Counted from the stretch's first letter, positions 43,357-55,442 are shown. The stretch: DNA of 64,000 nucleotides from Pseudogymnoascus destructans (GCF_001641265.1 NW_020167528.1:310001-374000); one strand, 5' to 3'. Notes: generated by a model from the sequence alone, not told the origin. Program-made: numbers and translations.

Positions 43357-44190
43357 ATCTCGAGGAAGAAGCTGCAATTCTGGCTGCACTGCCTCTAGTG
43401 ATGACTTGCCTAGAGGCTATTCGTTTTTCGAATCGATGATAGACTCAGCTGTAGATACCTCATTCACTTGAGCTTTGAGCTTCTAGGGACAGTCTCGAGC
43501 TCAATGTCCATTTTGTTGGCATATGAAGCATTTCCCAAGTTTCATGAGCATTTCTTTTGCTGAATCTTGATGCGGTGGTCGATACAGCTTCTGCATCTTG
43601 TTTTGCATGTTCGAATCCATTGTAGGTTGAGGGATTGAAGTTTGAAGTGCCTGGCCCTGATTTTGAGTTTGGTCCATGTTGTTCGAAAATGACTTTGGCT
43701 TCCTTTTGTCTTCTTGTTCCTTGATCCGCTGGATGTTCTGGTCAATGAGCATGCATTTCTTTGCAAACTCGTGAAGTGTAGTAGCTCCAACTTTAGCCAC
43801 TAAGGCTTTCTGCATCTGTTGATTGACTTTGAAACGCAAGTCATCCAGCAAAGTTTCTTCAGAGTAATCAAGCTCTGTCATGAGCCTTTGGAACTCAGCC
43901 CAGAACACTGCAAAGGTGTTGTTTCTCTGATACAGCTTTCGATACTCAGTTTGAGCTGTGTGCCTTCGATCGGGATCACTGAAGACTTTTTCCAAAAGTT
44001 CAAGAATTTCTTCTGCTGTCTGCAATTTATTTGTACAGTTTGGTTGAAGCCTTGGATTGACATGTTGAACTGCCAGTCCTCCCAGTCGACTCTGAATGTA
44101 GCTCATTTGTAAAGTCTGTGTTGGAAAATGATCAATGTTGGCTTCGAGCTTGAGGCGAATTTTCACAACCCAGTCTTCCAAATGCTGGCT
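43357..44190 (-). pseudogene. Retroelement Gag fragment with CCHC knuckle
   Basis: Capsid-type protein open from about 44181 to 43501 (MEDWVVKIRLKLEAN; FSDPDRRHTAQTEYRKLYQ; FWAEFQRLMTELDY). It ends at a zinc knuckle CFICQQNGH-stop-ARDC, the TGA (43501-43503) replacing the residue after His. It starts 36 bases after the LTR at 44217-44412, the spacing of a 5' LTR and gag. So it belongs to an element on the minus strand whose pol is cut away at 43357 by the gypsy-A-related LTR. Confidence 0.75.
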
Positions 44191-44216
44191 CTATCCCATC
44201 TGTGAGGATTGGAGGG

Positions 44217-44412
44217 TGTTGAAGTGTATGATATCACTTGCAGCGGTAGTATAAGTATCAAGTTGAGTTGAACAACAGTTCACTGGAATATGTGTTGTAT
44301 TGTTGTTTTGAGTGAAGCTATCTACAGAACTATTTGTGGGTGGTCCGCAACCCGATTCGGTTGGCGAGCCACACGCCCAACCAATCAGTCTGAGCAACCT
44401 CCTCCTTCAACA
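44217..44412 (-). repeat. Copia-2 LTR (196 bp), shared between two element pieces
   Basis: On the minus strand TGTTGAAGG...CACTTCAACA, with inverted ends. It follows the copia-2 RNase H stop (44452) after GCAAAGGGGTG and precedes the Gag fragment at 44181. A single LTR between a 3' end and a 5' end is what a tandem array or LTR-LTR recombination leaves. Confidence 0.75.
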
Positions 44413-44451
44413 CACCCCTTTGCATGACGGAATTGAGGCTATTCCCATTTC

Positions 44452-47400
44452 CTAGGCTGTGATCACCTTCATCTGAAGCTGCTGTATGAACTTCTCATGT
44501 TGTGTGGTGGGTAGCGGCTTAGTCAATCCATCTGCTACCATGTCAGCTGTTTCCACATACCAGAGGTCAATTGACCTGTTTTCAATGTGCTCCCGAATGA
44601 AGTGGTGCTTGACATTGATATGCTTGGTTCTCTGGTGGAATTTGGGGTTTTCAGCCAAGCTTAATGAGCCTTGGTTGTCTCCATAGATCTTCGTAGCTTG
44701 AATGTCATTTCCTGTGTACATCATCTGCTTCATGATCTGTTGTAGCCATAGTGCTTCTAACACTGCCTTTGCGAGTGCGTAGTACTCTGCTTCTGTGGTC
44801 GATTGTGCCACAGTCTGTTGTCGCTTTGAAGTGTGTGAAATCACACCTCCGGCAAAGAAGGCATTTCCAAGGACCGATTTACGGTTTGCTTTATCGCTTG
44901 CATAGTCTGAGTCACAGTATCCATGGAGCTGCATATCGCCTTGCATGCCATATTCGATTCCAAGCATCTTTGTGCCTTGTAAGTAGTGAAGGATTCGATC
45001 TGCTGCTTTCATGTGAGCTGGCGAAGGATTGGTGAGGAATCTGGACAGAACAGAGACTCCATATGAGATATCTGGTCGAGTCTGGACAGCGAGGTACATG
45101 AGCGATCCAATCTTCGATCCATAGAGTTCAATTTCTGCGTGTGAAGCCTTGCCTTCAAATGGGATCATGACTTCTACAGCTCCTGTAGCCACAGGTATGT
45201 CCACTGCCTTGCAATTCTCCATGCCATAGCGGTGTAGAATCTTTGTGACGTATGCATCTTGACAGAGGGAAATTGTTCCTGCCTCTCCGTTGCATGTGAT
45301 CCTCACCCCTACAAAGTATGCTGCTGGCCCAAGGTCTTCAATTTCAAATTTTTGCATCAGCTCCTTCTTTAGCTTTTGGATTGTTGTGATTTGTTTGCCA
45401 ATGATGAGCATATCATCCACGTATGTGATAATTAGTATTCCAGTCTCTTGATTGCAATATATGCTATAATCGCTTGCACATGCTGTGAATCTGAGTCCAT
45501 AAAGTGCCTTTGCAAGCTCTCTTTGCCACAAAGTCGAGGCGCTTGTTTCAATCCATAAAGTGCCTTCTGCAGTTGGCACATCCAATTTGGCGCATTTTCC
45601 AGTATGCTACCATTGACTTCCCAGTCTGGTGGAACATACATGAAGATTTCTGTGTCCGTATCAGAATTGAGGAAGGCTCCAACCACATCCACTTGCTCAA
45701 TTTCAAGTCTGAAAAATGCTGCAAGTGCAATTGCAAGCTTCCAAGTGGTTGTTTTGCATACTCCTGTGTATGTCTGATCGAAATCTATGCCTTGCTGCTC
45801 TCTGAAATCTTTTGCAACCCATCGAGCTTTTCGTTTCATAATTAATCCATTTTTGTCTCTCTTCGTTTTAAGAACAAGCTTTCCTGGGAGCACCTTTGCA
45901 TTAGCTGGTAGTTGTGATTGCTGCATAAGCTTCCAAGTGCCCTTGTGTGTAAGGTTTCGATATTCCTTGGAAATTGCAGCTTGCCATTCTGACCAGTCTG
46001 CTCGTTGTTTTGCTTCTTCAATTGTATTCGGATCATCATAGATTGATGTCTGAGCCCCTGCTGTGAATGCTGCAATGAATTCAGAGCTCGAATTCTGGTT
46101 TTGTGACTGTTGAGTGAGCTTCATAGCTTGCAGTGGTGGCTGTTGTGGTTGATGCGGATGTTGTGGTCGCTCGCGGGTTTGGTTGCGGGTGACTCTGTTA
46201 AACTCAGGTTTTGGAGTGTATACATTTCGAGTTCTCCTCACTGTAACAGTGGGTAACAGCTCTGTATCTTTATCATAACTTCTTGGTCTGATTCATCAAG
46301 CTCTGGTTCAGGTATGATTGAGTTTTCGTTATCAGTTTCAATTTCTGCATGATGCTCTTAATCCTGGGTTTTGGAGACTCGCTGTATTAGCTGTTTATCA
46401 TAATTCGTCTCACCCCTGGCTCTATAAGGCAGTGTGATAGATGCATCTTCATTATCATTTTCAATTTCGTCCTCATCTAGGAATGGCTTCATAATGAGTC
46501 CTCCTTCGTCAAATCGGACATTTGAGGATCGCACTATGCGATTTTCGAGTGGTCCCCTGCGTGTAGGCACATAGATTTTAAAGATATGTGTGCCTTCATA
46601 TCCAACAAGAATTCTAACTTCTGCCCGTTCTGCAACCTTTGCACTTGTGACCCTCTTTTCCTTTGGGATTTGTACATAAGTCTTGCATCCAAGCACTCAA
46701 AAATGTGCTACAGATGGACGGTTGTCATGTCTAGGATTAAGTTCATCCGTTAGAGCTTCGTATGGCGTCTTGCCTTTAAGTTTCGAGGTTGCTGTGTGGT
46801 TAGTAATATGAACAATAGTTTCAAGTATGAGAGGCCAGAGAAATTGTGGAATAGCCATATTGATCATCGCAGTTCGCGTACACTCGCAGATAATGCCAAT
46901 TGACCGCTCTGATGTGCCATCCTGCTCTGGGTTATATGGAGTTGTCATTTCAACGATTTGCCCAAGCTCCTCTGCAAGTTTTGTAAGCTTCTTTGGACTG
47001 TATTCCTTGCCTCCATCCATTCGCCACTTCTTAATGACTCTGTTGAACTGTGTATTAACCATTTTCTGGAATTTGAGGAGTGCATTGTATGCACCGCTTT
47101 TCGAGTTGTGGAAGTAAGCCCAACAGACTGTGGTTGCCTTTTCTGTAAAAATGGTTGCATACTTCTTCCTTCCAATTCCTTCTGGCGTGATCATGACCAC
47201 GTCAATGTGCACTTCATCGAACGGTTGCAAGTTCCGAGTTATAGCTTGCTTGTGGATGTGTTTCTTTGCCTTTCCTCTCTCGCATGGATCACACAATTGG
47301 AGAGCTTCATCTTCTTGTTCTTGTGGCGTAAGGTCTTCCTCATTAGAGATTGCCATGCCTCTCACCATTTTTGAGGTCTTCTGTACATTCACAAGTCCAA

Positions 47401-48199
47401 GATGTCCAAATCTACGATGCCAGAGTCGAATTGAGTGTGGAGGATTCTTCCCATCTATGTGAGTAGTTGCTGGAAATGCATATGTACGCGATGCTTCAAT
47501 TATCATCATGTTCTCATCAAAGCGGAACATTGGAATACCCTCCTTGTTGAGTACAAGATTCTTATCCATGATCCGTAAATCACCCCTTCCTAAAAGCTTT
47601 CGAGCTCCAAAAATGTTCATTCCAATTTGGCAGATATTGAACTTTGGTAAGGTGTAGGGTGTGAATGCCTCCATCATCTGTTATGCATTTCAATGTTCTT
47701 TTGCCTTGACCAAGTGGCTTAGTAATGCCACTTGCTGTGTCAATGGATGGAAGAGTCAATGAGGTTTCGTATGTGCCACTGTTAAATTCCTCGACTGAGC
47801 TGGCGATATGTGTCTCTGCTCCAGTGTCAAATAATGTACCATTTTGAATTGGCGACCTTGAGTGGTTGAGTTAAACACAAATGTATGTGGTGGCATTCTT
47901 GCCAAATTGACGATCTTCATCTTCTTCATCTGATGAGTTGTCATTCTTTGCCTTCTTTAGCTTGTTTGATTTGTTGCTTAATGCATTGAATGGTGTGAAC
48001 TTCTTTCCTATTTTCTGCTCCCATTCCTGTCAAAGCTTCTTGTTTGTGACGAAGCAGTTTTCAGGTTCGTGCCTTGCATTCAGATTTTTGCAGTTCTTGC
48101 ACATCTTTCCTTCTTTGCCCTTTATGTCCTTGAATTTTGACTTTGGCTTCCCTTTCTGATTTGGCTTTTTATTGTAATGTGCACTTCCATCCTCTTTCT
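44452..48199 (-). pseudogene. copia-2 Pol: protease, integrase, RT, RNase H
   Basis: Ty1/Copia polyprotein, high to low. A Cys motif CKNCKNLNARHEPENC (about 48090), protease FDTGAETHIASS (about 47815), integrase HRRFGHLG, CDPCERGKAKKH (about 47280), EVHIDVVM and MDGGKEY, a TGA at 46697-46699 (VAHF-stop-VLGCK, one C-to-T change from CGA), a second frame to 46358, then RT (46241 on) with RWVAKDFREQQG, VDVVGAFLNSD and YVDDMLII (about 45415), and RNase H STTEAEYYALAKA, YGDNQGSLSLAEN, ending at 44452. A 56-base offset duplication of TCCATAAAGTGCCTT (45496 and 45552) breaks the RT frame after ALYGLKQAPRL. Gag is missing; LTR C4 lies at its 5' edge. Confidence 0.88.
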
Positions 48200-49089
48200 T
48201 GTCCTTCTGACATTCGTTGCACTCAGTTTGCTATCAAACTCAAGAGCAAACTTAGAAATCTCCTCCTCAAACCTACAAGTCACTATACATATTTTGGCTT
48301 GTCACACCAACAACAAAAGCATACTACTCAACGATTGCTACAACCCTCTATGATTCATTACACGTCATTGCTCCTTAGTTACTGGGCCGATATGACCACA
48401 TAGCATATCTCTACAACCCTCTATAATTCATTACATGACATCACTCCTTAGTTACTGGGCCATATCTCTATCAACTAGAGGCCTAGGAACATGAACGATA
48501 GCTCTAGAAGCTTCTACAACTGTCTATGATTCATTACACGTCATCGCTCCTTAGTTATCCACAAGATTGGTTAAGTTATGACATAATCTGTCGATAGGGG
48601 TACTCTTACCTTGGACCTCCTTTCACTTCCTATAGGCTAGGAACCTAGGAGATGGTTCTATGGGATTCTCTTACGTCGACTACAGTTACCAAGCCTGGTT
48701 AGTCATGGAAAGTCATGGAAAATGAGAGAACTACACTCCTTTAGCATAAATAGGATTGCCCTTTCCTTAAGAAAGGGCAAGCAGACAATACAGTAAATTG
48801 ACTATCACATACTTCCACGTCTTTTCCAAGCTTCCAAGCAATCTTGTTACTCCTTGTTTCTGAACAGTCAGTGAGGTGCTAACCTCTGACTTATCCCTGA
48901 GTTCTCAGACTCAACATTTGTACAACTTGTCTAAACCACTCCACTACATCATACACTTGATTGCTGCGTTGTGGAATAGTCTAAGCTACAACCCTTTGGC
49001 TCTGTTTCCTAAGACAGTGTGTTGTCTTAGTAAAATCATCCCCTCCCCTGGGTGGCTAGATTCTCACATCTGGTGCACCCACCATTACA
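48200..49089 (-). repeat. LTR C4 (about 890 bp)
   Basis: Fourth copy of the C family, reverse. The right end (CACCCACCATTACA) is exact; the left end is TGTCCTTCTGAC instead of TGTCATACTGAC. Flanks TTTCT and ATCTT do not match, so it is not a simple solo insertion. Internally it resembles C1, with repeated blocks AACCCTCTATGATTCATTACA (split) near 48340-48470. Confidence 0.85.
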
Positions 49090-49797
49090 ATCTTTGTAGG
49101 TTGTAATGGTGTATATGTGCAATGTGGCTGCAAACACTTAAATGATATTCTTAAAGGCGCATTATTAAGAATAGTACGAGAGTATATACCCTTTACAAAG
49201 AGGATTGAGTTAGAATCTGGTAACAGTTGGTCTTGAGGCCGTATAGGCATGCGTACAAGTGGTAGGGACAAAAGTGGGTCTTAAGGCCTTCTCATATTCG
49301 CCCGGGTCGTCTAGGGTCGGCGGTGATAGCGAAGACTCGCTCATCTTGACGATGGTAAGTATCACAGCAATATTCAAGTCATTGAAAGCTTCACTTTGCC
49401 TATGCTATAATTCTGTCTACATCCTTACCCTGCTCTCTTGGCTGTCTTGGCAACTACTCGAGTAGTTCAGATTTCTTCGAGTCGAGTACTACTCGAGTAA
49501 TTCCTCAAGTAGTACTTGCAACGAGTAATACTCGGGCAACACTGTGTAGTCTAGCAGATGGTATTTGGTGATACATTATTAGTCTAGCGCTTACAATGTG
49601 GAACATATATGCTTTAAGCCCTCGTTTATGTTGGAATTGGCATCATGCAGCAGGTAGCCTTCTCGCGTTGCTACAGCTTTATTGGACTATTTTCCTAACT
49701 GGTCGATTTTCCGCGTTTCAAACACTCTCTGGAAGCTACTGATACTCGTGCCCCCCGCAAAATGCCTGAAGTGCGACTGCCTCCAGTGTATAATTAA
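49090..49797. other. Gene-free stretch with palindromic ACTCGAGT cluster
   Basis: No gene. At 49453-49545 CTCGAGTAG / CTACTCGAG words occur repeatedly in both orientations, giving nested short palindromes. A partial C-family-like GTAATGGTG lies near 49108. Confidence 0.5.
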
Positions 49798-49799
49798 TA

Positions 49800-50821
49800 C
49801 TACAGTTCTCACGCGATAAGTCAATACTTTATTAGGCGATATTCACGCTAACTCGATATTTTTTGTAGGATTCTTTATTTTCCCACCAAAACTACGATAC
49901 ACTCGATATCGAACTGATTTGACCAGATATCGTCTTATACCGACATTACATAGGCCAAGATGCCTCGAAATCAGCTGTTTACAATGACGATTGAGCAGCG
50001 TCGCGCACTCTGAAACTGGTATGCTCACCAGTCACCAAAGCCTTCGCAAAAAGCCTCTATCGACTGATTCTTTAGAACCTTCGGCCATCGCATTCGACAG
50101 TCGATTCCAGGCCCTTGATCAAGGCATTATTGCCTCCCTTAAAGCTCATTATCGTTGACAATGGCTTGCGTTCATGCTAAACGCCTTCGACAACAATGAA
50201 GATCCTCTTAAAACTATTAACTTACATCTTGCCCTTCGCTGGATCATCCGATCTGGTATCACGATGTCTCAAATACGACTATCTACAACTGCTTCCGCAA
50301 AAGCACAATCATCAAAAACCTGATCCAACTTCCTCTTGAGCACATTTCGCCTCTTACTGACCTTTATAACCAAGTACAACAGCACGGCCGAATTCACGAT
50401 GCGATGGACCTTTCAAACTTTCTAAACCCAGCGGAGGAGACGATACAAGAGGGTATACAAGATAGCGAGGGGGATATAGTACTACAAGAGGTCATTGATC
50501 TAGCCTCCTAATGAAGGTGAAGATGATGACGATGGGGAGGAGCTTAGACTGCCGGTGGTTCATTCTACGCAGGCAGTTCTACAAGCCCTCCAAGTTCTGA
50601 CTGACTTTACGGAAACTGGGAATAGTGGCATAAGGGAGCCGGCAGGTACACTCCGTTCTTTAGAGCGTATAGAAAGGGAATTAGTGGTCAAAAGGGCAAA
50701 TGAGGGCATTCAGGGCACATTGGACGTTTGGCTTATGTAATGGTTTGATTACTCGATATTCAGTATATCTCGATATTATCTAGAGGAATTATTATATCGA
50801 CTTATCACGTGAGAACTGTAG
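49800..50821 (+). mobile_element. pogo-3: internally deleted pogo/Tan1-type element
   Basis: 1022 bp with 27-bp terminal inverted repeats (CTACAGTTCTCACG...; two mismatches) and TA duplications (49798-49799 and 50822-50823). Inside, the plus strand holds pieces of a transposase: an HTH start MTIEQRRAL (about 49986) with SPKPSQKASID, then FQALDQGIIASLKAHYR-like and DPLKTINLHLALRWIIRSG, and a C-terminal frame (50555-50740). The catalytic Asp blocks are missing, so the element is a deletion derivative with many stops. It needs an outside transposase, if it still moves at all. Confidence 0.88.
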
Positions 50822-50823
50822 TA

Positions 50824-51145
50824 TTGTTGATAGAAATTATTATTTTTATCATATTTTTTAGCAACCAGCTTAGAAAATATGGACCTGACTGACAAAGAGC
50901 GTTAATTTCACTTACATTTACTATGATCAGTTCCGTTGTGCATGCTCCCCTTCTAGCTCCATGAGTATGAACAGCCCTTATTCGGACTTTTGGGCGTCAA
51001 GAGTATCAGAAGATAGGGTACAAGTAAGTATAAATAACATAAATTCCAATATAAACTCCCCCTCCATATACATACAGTAATTGGGCTTCGCCACCGCGAG
51101 CCGTTACCAAATTAACTCCACTCCCTAAAGCAAATTAAAACGACG
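50824..51145. other. RAD24 3' flank
   Basis: AT-rich, no gene. RAD24 ends at 51146 from the right. Confidence 0.4.
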
Positions 51146-53827
51146 TTAATCCTCAATATCATCATCGCTCAGCACCGTCCCACCCGCCTTCAAGGCACCA
51201 AATCGCTCTTCTAGCCCCCTTCCCACGCCCACTGTCCCAAAACGCAAGATCTTGACCTTTTTCTCATTGCCTTCCCCCTTACCATCCACATCCACTACAG
51301 GGCCCATACCCTCTTCATCATCTTCTGCCACGCGCCCAATCCCAACAAACTTCACCACCCTCTCCATCTCCGCCCTTGGCAGCGGGAGGCTCACACTACG
51401 TGTCCGTGACATGTGGATGGCAAACAGGTACGGCAATCTTTCCAACAGCATCTCCGTCCGCGCTGAGGCGCCAAGCCCCACGAGGGATGGTGACAGAGCA
51501 TCCGGTTCACCCCCCTCCGAAACGACAGCGGCGACAGATGAGGCGAAAGCATCGCGGCACCATCCTTCAACCGTGCCTACTTCCTTCTTTGTTACAGCAG
51601 CATTGGTAGTACCTGCGACATCTTCCCGCCGTAACAGGCGCGATGCAGCGAGATCGGCAAGGCTTCCTACCTCTTCTTTCTGGCGCCATAGCTTGAGGCT
51701 TGTCGGGTAGAACATCTTGAATGCGTCCCCGCCGCCTCCTGACCCACCTCCACCGACTCCTCTACCTCGTCCACCCCTTCCCGGGGCAGCCCGCCGCTTC
51801 ACTGGATCCGGCAGCGCAAATAAGAGTCCCCTCACAGCGACCTGGAAGGCCAGTTCATCCTGTCTTGCCACGTCTCCTGCTCCACCTTGGCCATAGGCTG
51901 ATTCCCATGAAGGAGTTAGGAGGTCCGCATCGGAGAGGGCGTCGATGCAACCAATGGCGTGGACGAGGTCTGAGGAGTCTTCCGCATGGGATGCTGGAGG
52001 GTCGCACGAGAGGATATAGTTCTCATGCAATGCAGATATAAACGTCGATGTGTCCGTGCCCATCTCATCAATAAGTTCCGATGCGTTAATCTGTGAAGGC
52101 CGTGGGCGTGCCGCGTGCGCAAGGTATGGTGGTAGCACCTCAACAGCCCGCTTATCCTGCTCGGTCGGGGGAGTATCGCGTTTATTATATACAACTTTGC
52201 CCACAGCGTGGAAGATCCCCAGGCTCGCTTCTCTTCTCGTAACAAGCTCCAGACTCTCCTCCTCCATCTTCGTCATTGGCTGTTCCTTCCCTGCAGCTTT
52301 CTTCCTCTTAGCCGAAAATGCGACTTTACCACCCCAATCACCCTCTTCGCCACGCAGACACAAAAACTGCAGGCTCGCTACGGCGCTGCGCACGTCCCCT
52401 ATCTCCGCAAGGAGCTTGAGGACGAGCGGTCCGGCGGTCTTGCGGCGGCCGGATGCGCGGGCTTCCTTCTGCACGGTCAGGTCAAGGGCTTTCGCGAGAA
52501 GCGTTGGCGCAGCAGGGTTGAATTCAATTGTTGCGACGGCTGGGTGATGGAGTATCTCTGGACCAAGAAGACGGTGTGAAGTGAAGTTATCCGTGGTAGC
52601 GGTTGTGGTGAGTAGAGTTTCGGTGATGACCATTATAAGAGGGATGATGGGGGCTTTCGCAGTGGCGGTGTTGGGGCGGGTGTACGTCTCTGCAAGGGAG
52701 GGGGTGTTCGCGGCGAGGTACTGGAGGAGAGTAGAGCGAAAGTTCTGCAGCGCTGTCGATGCGCGCGTGATCGTGTTTGGGAATTCTTCGATGAGGATGA
52801 TATTTTTCCTCCTATTGAGCGGTTTTACCCCCGAAGTCGAAGGCGAAGTAGGCTCATCTTCAGAAAATATATCCAGCTGTCCGAATTTTCCGCCACGGCC
52901 CATGAACTCCTCAAACTGGGCTGCCATAGAGACGAACCCATCGTCTGACGCCATTGATCCGGCTGGGTTCCGCCATTCGAGTATTTCTGCTCCCATAGAT
53001 TTCGCCAGGAGCTGCACAGTTGTAGTCTTTCCTGTTCCAGCAGCTCCCTTGAGGATTAACAGCCGTTGCCGTAGCTTCCCCTCCATAACTGCCTCAAGCC
53101 ACCCTCTAACATCCGATACCTTCTTCTTATGAACTGCCAACTCATCTAGATCCATTGGCGCAAATCTGTCCGCCCATGGTCTGGAATCCTCTTCTTTTTT
53201 AGCCTGCACCGGCATCGGCGGCCTCATGAACCTCTGACTCCCACTTATCATGCTCACGCCTCCCTCCATAGCATCCCGTGTCCGCTTTGCCGCCGCAGCA
53301 GCAAATGAGCTACTAATCTTCGCCTTACTTTCCGGTACCTCGTCTTCATCCGATATCCCCTCATCCTCTTCCACGAGTGCCCCTCTGTTTCGTTCTTCGG
53401 TTGGGCGCGCAACCTGGGATTGCTGTTTCTGGACTTGTGTCGAGAAGAACGTATACAAGCTTTTCGATTTCCCATTCTCCACCAGCTTTCCCTTAGCCCT
53501 CAGCTTCTCAGGGCTTGCGCTGGCGCTCTTCCTGCTAGAAGCAGCGCGGCTCTGGTTGGGGAGAAGCGATGTAGTAATCCACTGGCTATTGCTGGTCAGG
53601 GTCGATTGTCGAGATTTGGTCGGCGTGGGAGGTTGCTTCAATGATCGCGTCGGCCTCACAAACGGCGAAGGCTCCTCGATGGGAGACGAATTAAAGTCGA
53701 TTGCCCGTATCGGTGCTGCGGTTCGACTCTGTGTATATTCATCATCGCTGCCATTGTCGCCCTTGGGCGCAGAAGGTGAGCTCGAAACAATTACATTGCG
53801 CCTCGGTCTCTTCGCTGGGGGAGCCAT
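51146..53827 (-). CDS. RAD24/Rad17-type DNA-damage checkpoint clamp loader
   Basis: Replaces Rfc1 in the RFC complex that loads the 9-1-1 clamp at damaged DNA, activating the ATR/Mec1 checkpoint in the nucleus. Single exon, 893 residues, start ATG 53827 (MAPPAKRPRRN); the family is usually 600-900. The N-terminal 200 residues are disordered and Ser/Pro-rich, with basic patches (KRPRR) suitable as a nuclear signal and a PIP-like SLYTFF at 123-128. ADRFAPMDLDELAVHKKKV (219-237) opens the AAA+ domain; Walker A GAAGTGKT is at 261-268 and Walker B IILIEEFP at 343-350. The C-terminal half has a Gly-rich loop (GRGGRGRGVGGGG) and an acidic end (LSDDDIED). No stops or frameshifts. It is one of the three intact genes and borders the transposon-rich block. 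Confidence 0.95.
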   Translation of the reverse strand: MAPPAKRPRRNVIVSSSPSAPKGDNGSDDEYTQSRTAAPIRAIDFNSSPIEEPSPFVRPTRSLKQPPTPTKSRQSTLTSNSQWITTSLLPNQSRAASSRKSASASPEKLRAKGKLVENGKSKSLYTFFSTQVQKQQSQVARPTEERNRGALVEEDEGISDEDEVPESKAKISSSFAAAAAKRTRDAMEGGVSMISGSQRFMRPPMPVQAKKEEDSRPWADRFAPMDLDELAVHKKKVSDVRGWLEAVMEGKLRQRLLILKGAAGTGKTTTVQLLAKSMGAEILEWRNPAGSMASDDGFVSMAAQFEEFMGRGGKFGQLDIFSEDEPTSPSTSGVKPLNRRKNIILIEEFPNTITRASTALQNFRSTLLQYLAANTPSLAETYTRPNTATAKAPIIPLIMVITETLLTTTATTDNFTSHRLLGPEILHHPAVATIEFNPAAPTLLAKALDLTVQKEARASGRRKTAGPLVLKLLAEIGDVRSAVASLQFLCLRGEEGDWGGKVAFSAKRKKAAGKEQPMTKMEEESLELVTRREASLGIFHAVGKVVYNKRDTPPTEQDKRAVEVLPPYLAHAARPRPSQINASELIDEMGTDTSTFISALHENYILSCDPPASHAEDSSDLVHAIGCIDALSDADLLTPSWESAYGQGGAGDVARQDELAFQVAVRGLLFALPDPVKRRAAPGRGGRGRGVGGGGSGGGGDAFKMFYPTSLKLWRQKEEVGSLADLAASRLLRREDVAGTTNAAVTKKEVGTVEGWCRDAFASSVAAVVSEGGEPDALSPSLVGLGASARTEMLLERLPYLFAIHMSRTRSVSLPLPRAEMERVVKFVGIGRVAEDDEEGMGPVVDVDGKGEGNEKKVKILRFGTVGVGRGLEERFGALKAGGTVLSDDDIED

Positions 53828-55134
53828 CGAGGCAGACAGTATCTAGCAGCTTGAACCATTTGCGGGAGCAGGCTCGACAGTCAACATATTCGCTGTCGCA
53901 GTGCAATGTTTATCTGGGTTGGTGGCCAGGCTGTCTCGTCGATATTGTGAGTTGGGGAAAGAGTGGGACCCCAGTTCTGTCAGCCTTGTCGGTTGCACCC
54001 CTGTCGTCTAGGCTCTTGTGATTACATAAGCCATTTTAACGACAGCTCTCACCCCATGCTATATTTGCAGCTAAATAGTTTAACTAACTTATAAGTTACA
54101 CACATATATTAATTATTCTACGCAAAGAATTCTGCTTTCAAAGTTGAACTCAATTGTTTTTGTGTATGCGTTTGTATTGACCGCTTCACTCGTATGTCAC
54201 TTTGCTCGTGCCGCTCTTTGTGCCATCTCCCTCCGTCTCTAAGATATACAAATGAATCTAGCCGTCTATTTAAAGATACTATCAGAATTGCATGAAGAGG
54301 TACAGGCAACATATCAACGAAAATTCCAGAGTACTAGTAAATCTGAGTCGGACTTCCCACGCCCCAGAATCTGAATTGAAAATACACTCGTGCAGAATGG
54401 CAGCAAAACCCCCAACACAGATCCTAGCACAGGGTCTCAGGAAGCCTGATCTCGCTCCCCCGTGTTGATTAAATTTATACTACGAGATTTTTAATTCATA
54501 AAGATATGCTCTCTTTGCATGCGGCAAACAATGGTATTAGAATATTAGGTCACGCCAGGCATAAACTCAGCACAGTGTTTCGAGACAGGATATATTAAGT
54601 GTCTAGTCGAATCTATGATATCGAAACTGAATGCACAGAGCCATTGATTTATTGTGTATAATTCCAAAAGGCAGTCCGTCAATCGTCAACAGCGGCGTGG
54701 GCCGCGGGTTAAGGAATGGCTCGTTCCAACTAAGAAGAAAGGAAAGGCACTAAGAGGAATAAGGCAAGCAGAAAGAGGGGTATTCTTACTATGAATCACT
54801 TCTTATTAAGTGATTTATTTCTACTGTTATGAATCTTACTCTACTATGAATCACTTTCTTTATTAATTTGGCCCGTTTGATGATTCTAGGGTTGCTAGAG
54901 CGGTTTGCTAGGGTTTGATTACGTAACCGCTTACAAATCCAGGGTGTGCGCGATGTCGTTCGCTTAGTATTCGGACAGCGATGTCCGAATAACTCGCTTG
55001 GGTGGGCGACTGGCATGTGAAATACGTTACGTGATGAACAATGTGAGCTATATACGCGTATCTGCATCGGAGGAGTTAGCTGCATTGCTAGGGAACGTTG
55101 TGTTGGTTCCACCCGTCCAGGCATATCAAACACA

Positions 55135-55345
55135 CAGCGATCTCACACAGCGATCCCACGCAGCGATCCCACGCAGCGATCTCACACAGCGATCTCACAC
55201 AGCGATCCCACACAGCGATCCCACACAACACAGCGATCCCACACAGCGATCCCACACAACACAGCGATCCCACACAGCGATCCCACGCAGTGATCCCACA
55301 GATCCCACACAGCGATCCCACACAGCGATCCCACACTCCCACACA
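55135..55345. repeat. 13-bp minisatellite (CAGCGATCYCACA)n
   Basis: About 16 units, CAGCGATCCCACA and CAGCGATCTCACA, with ACACAA insertions. It is not a CRISPR array: no unique spacers. Frames across it (CGSLCGIAVW-type) are artefacts. Confidence 0.92.
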
Positions 55346-55442
55346 GCCATCCCGATACGTAAGTCTGCGGTGTGCCCCCCGCGCTAATCAGAGCCTTACG
55401 GATGGTGTGCAACTCGCCGATGCCGAGCACCAGCCGTGTCTA

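Noticed and set aside
51252..53846. Several plus-strand frames over RAD24
   Set aside because: Shadows of a long GC-rich coding frame on minus.
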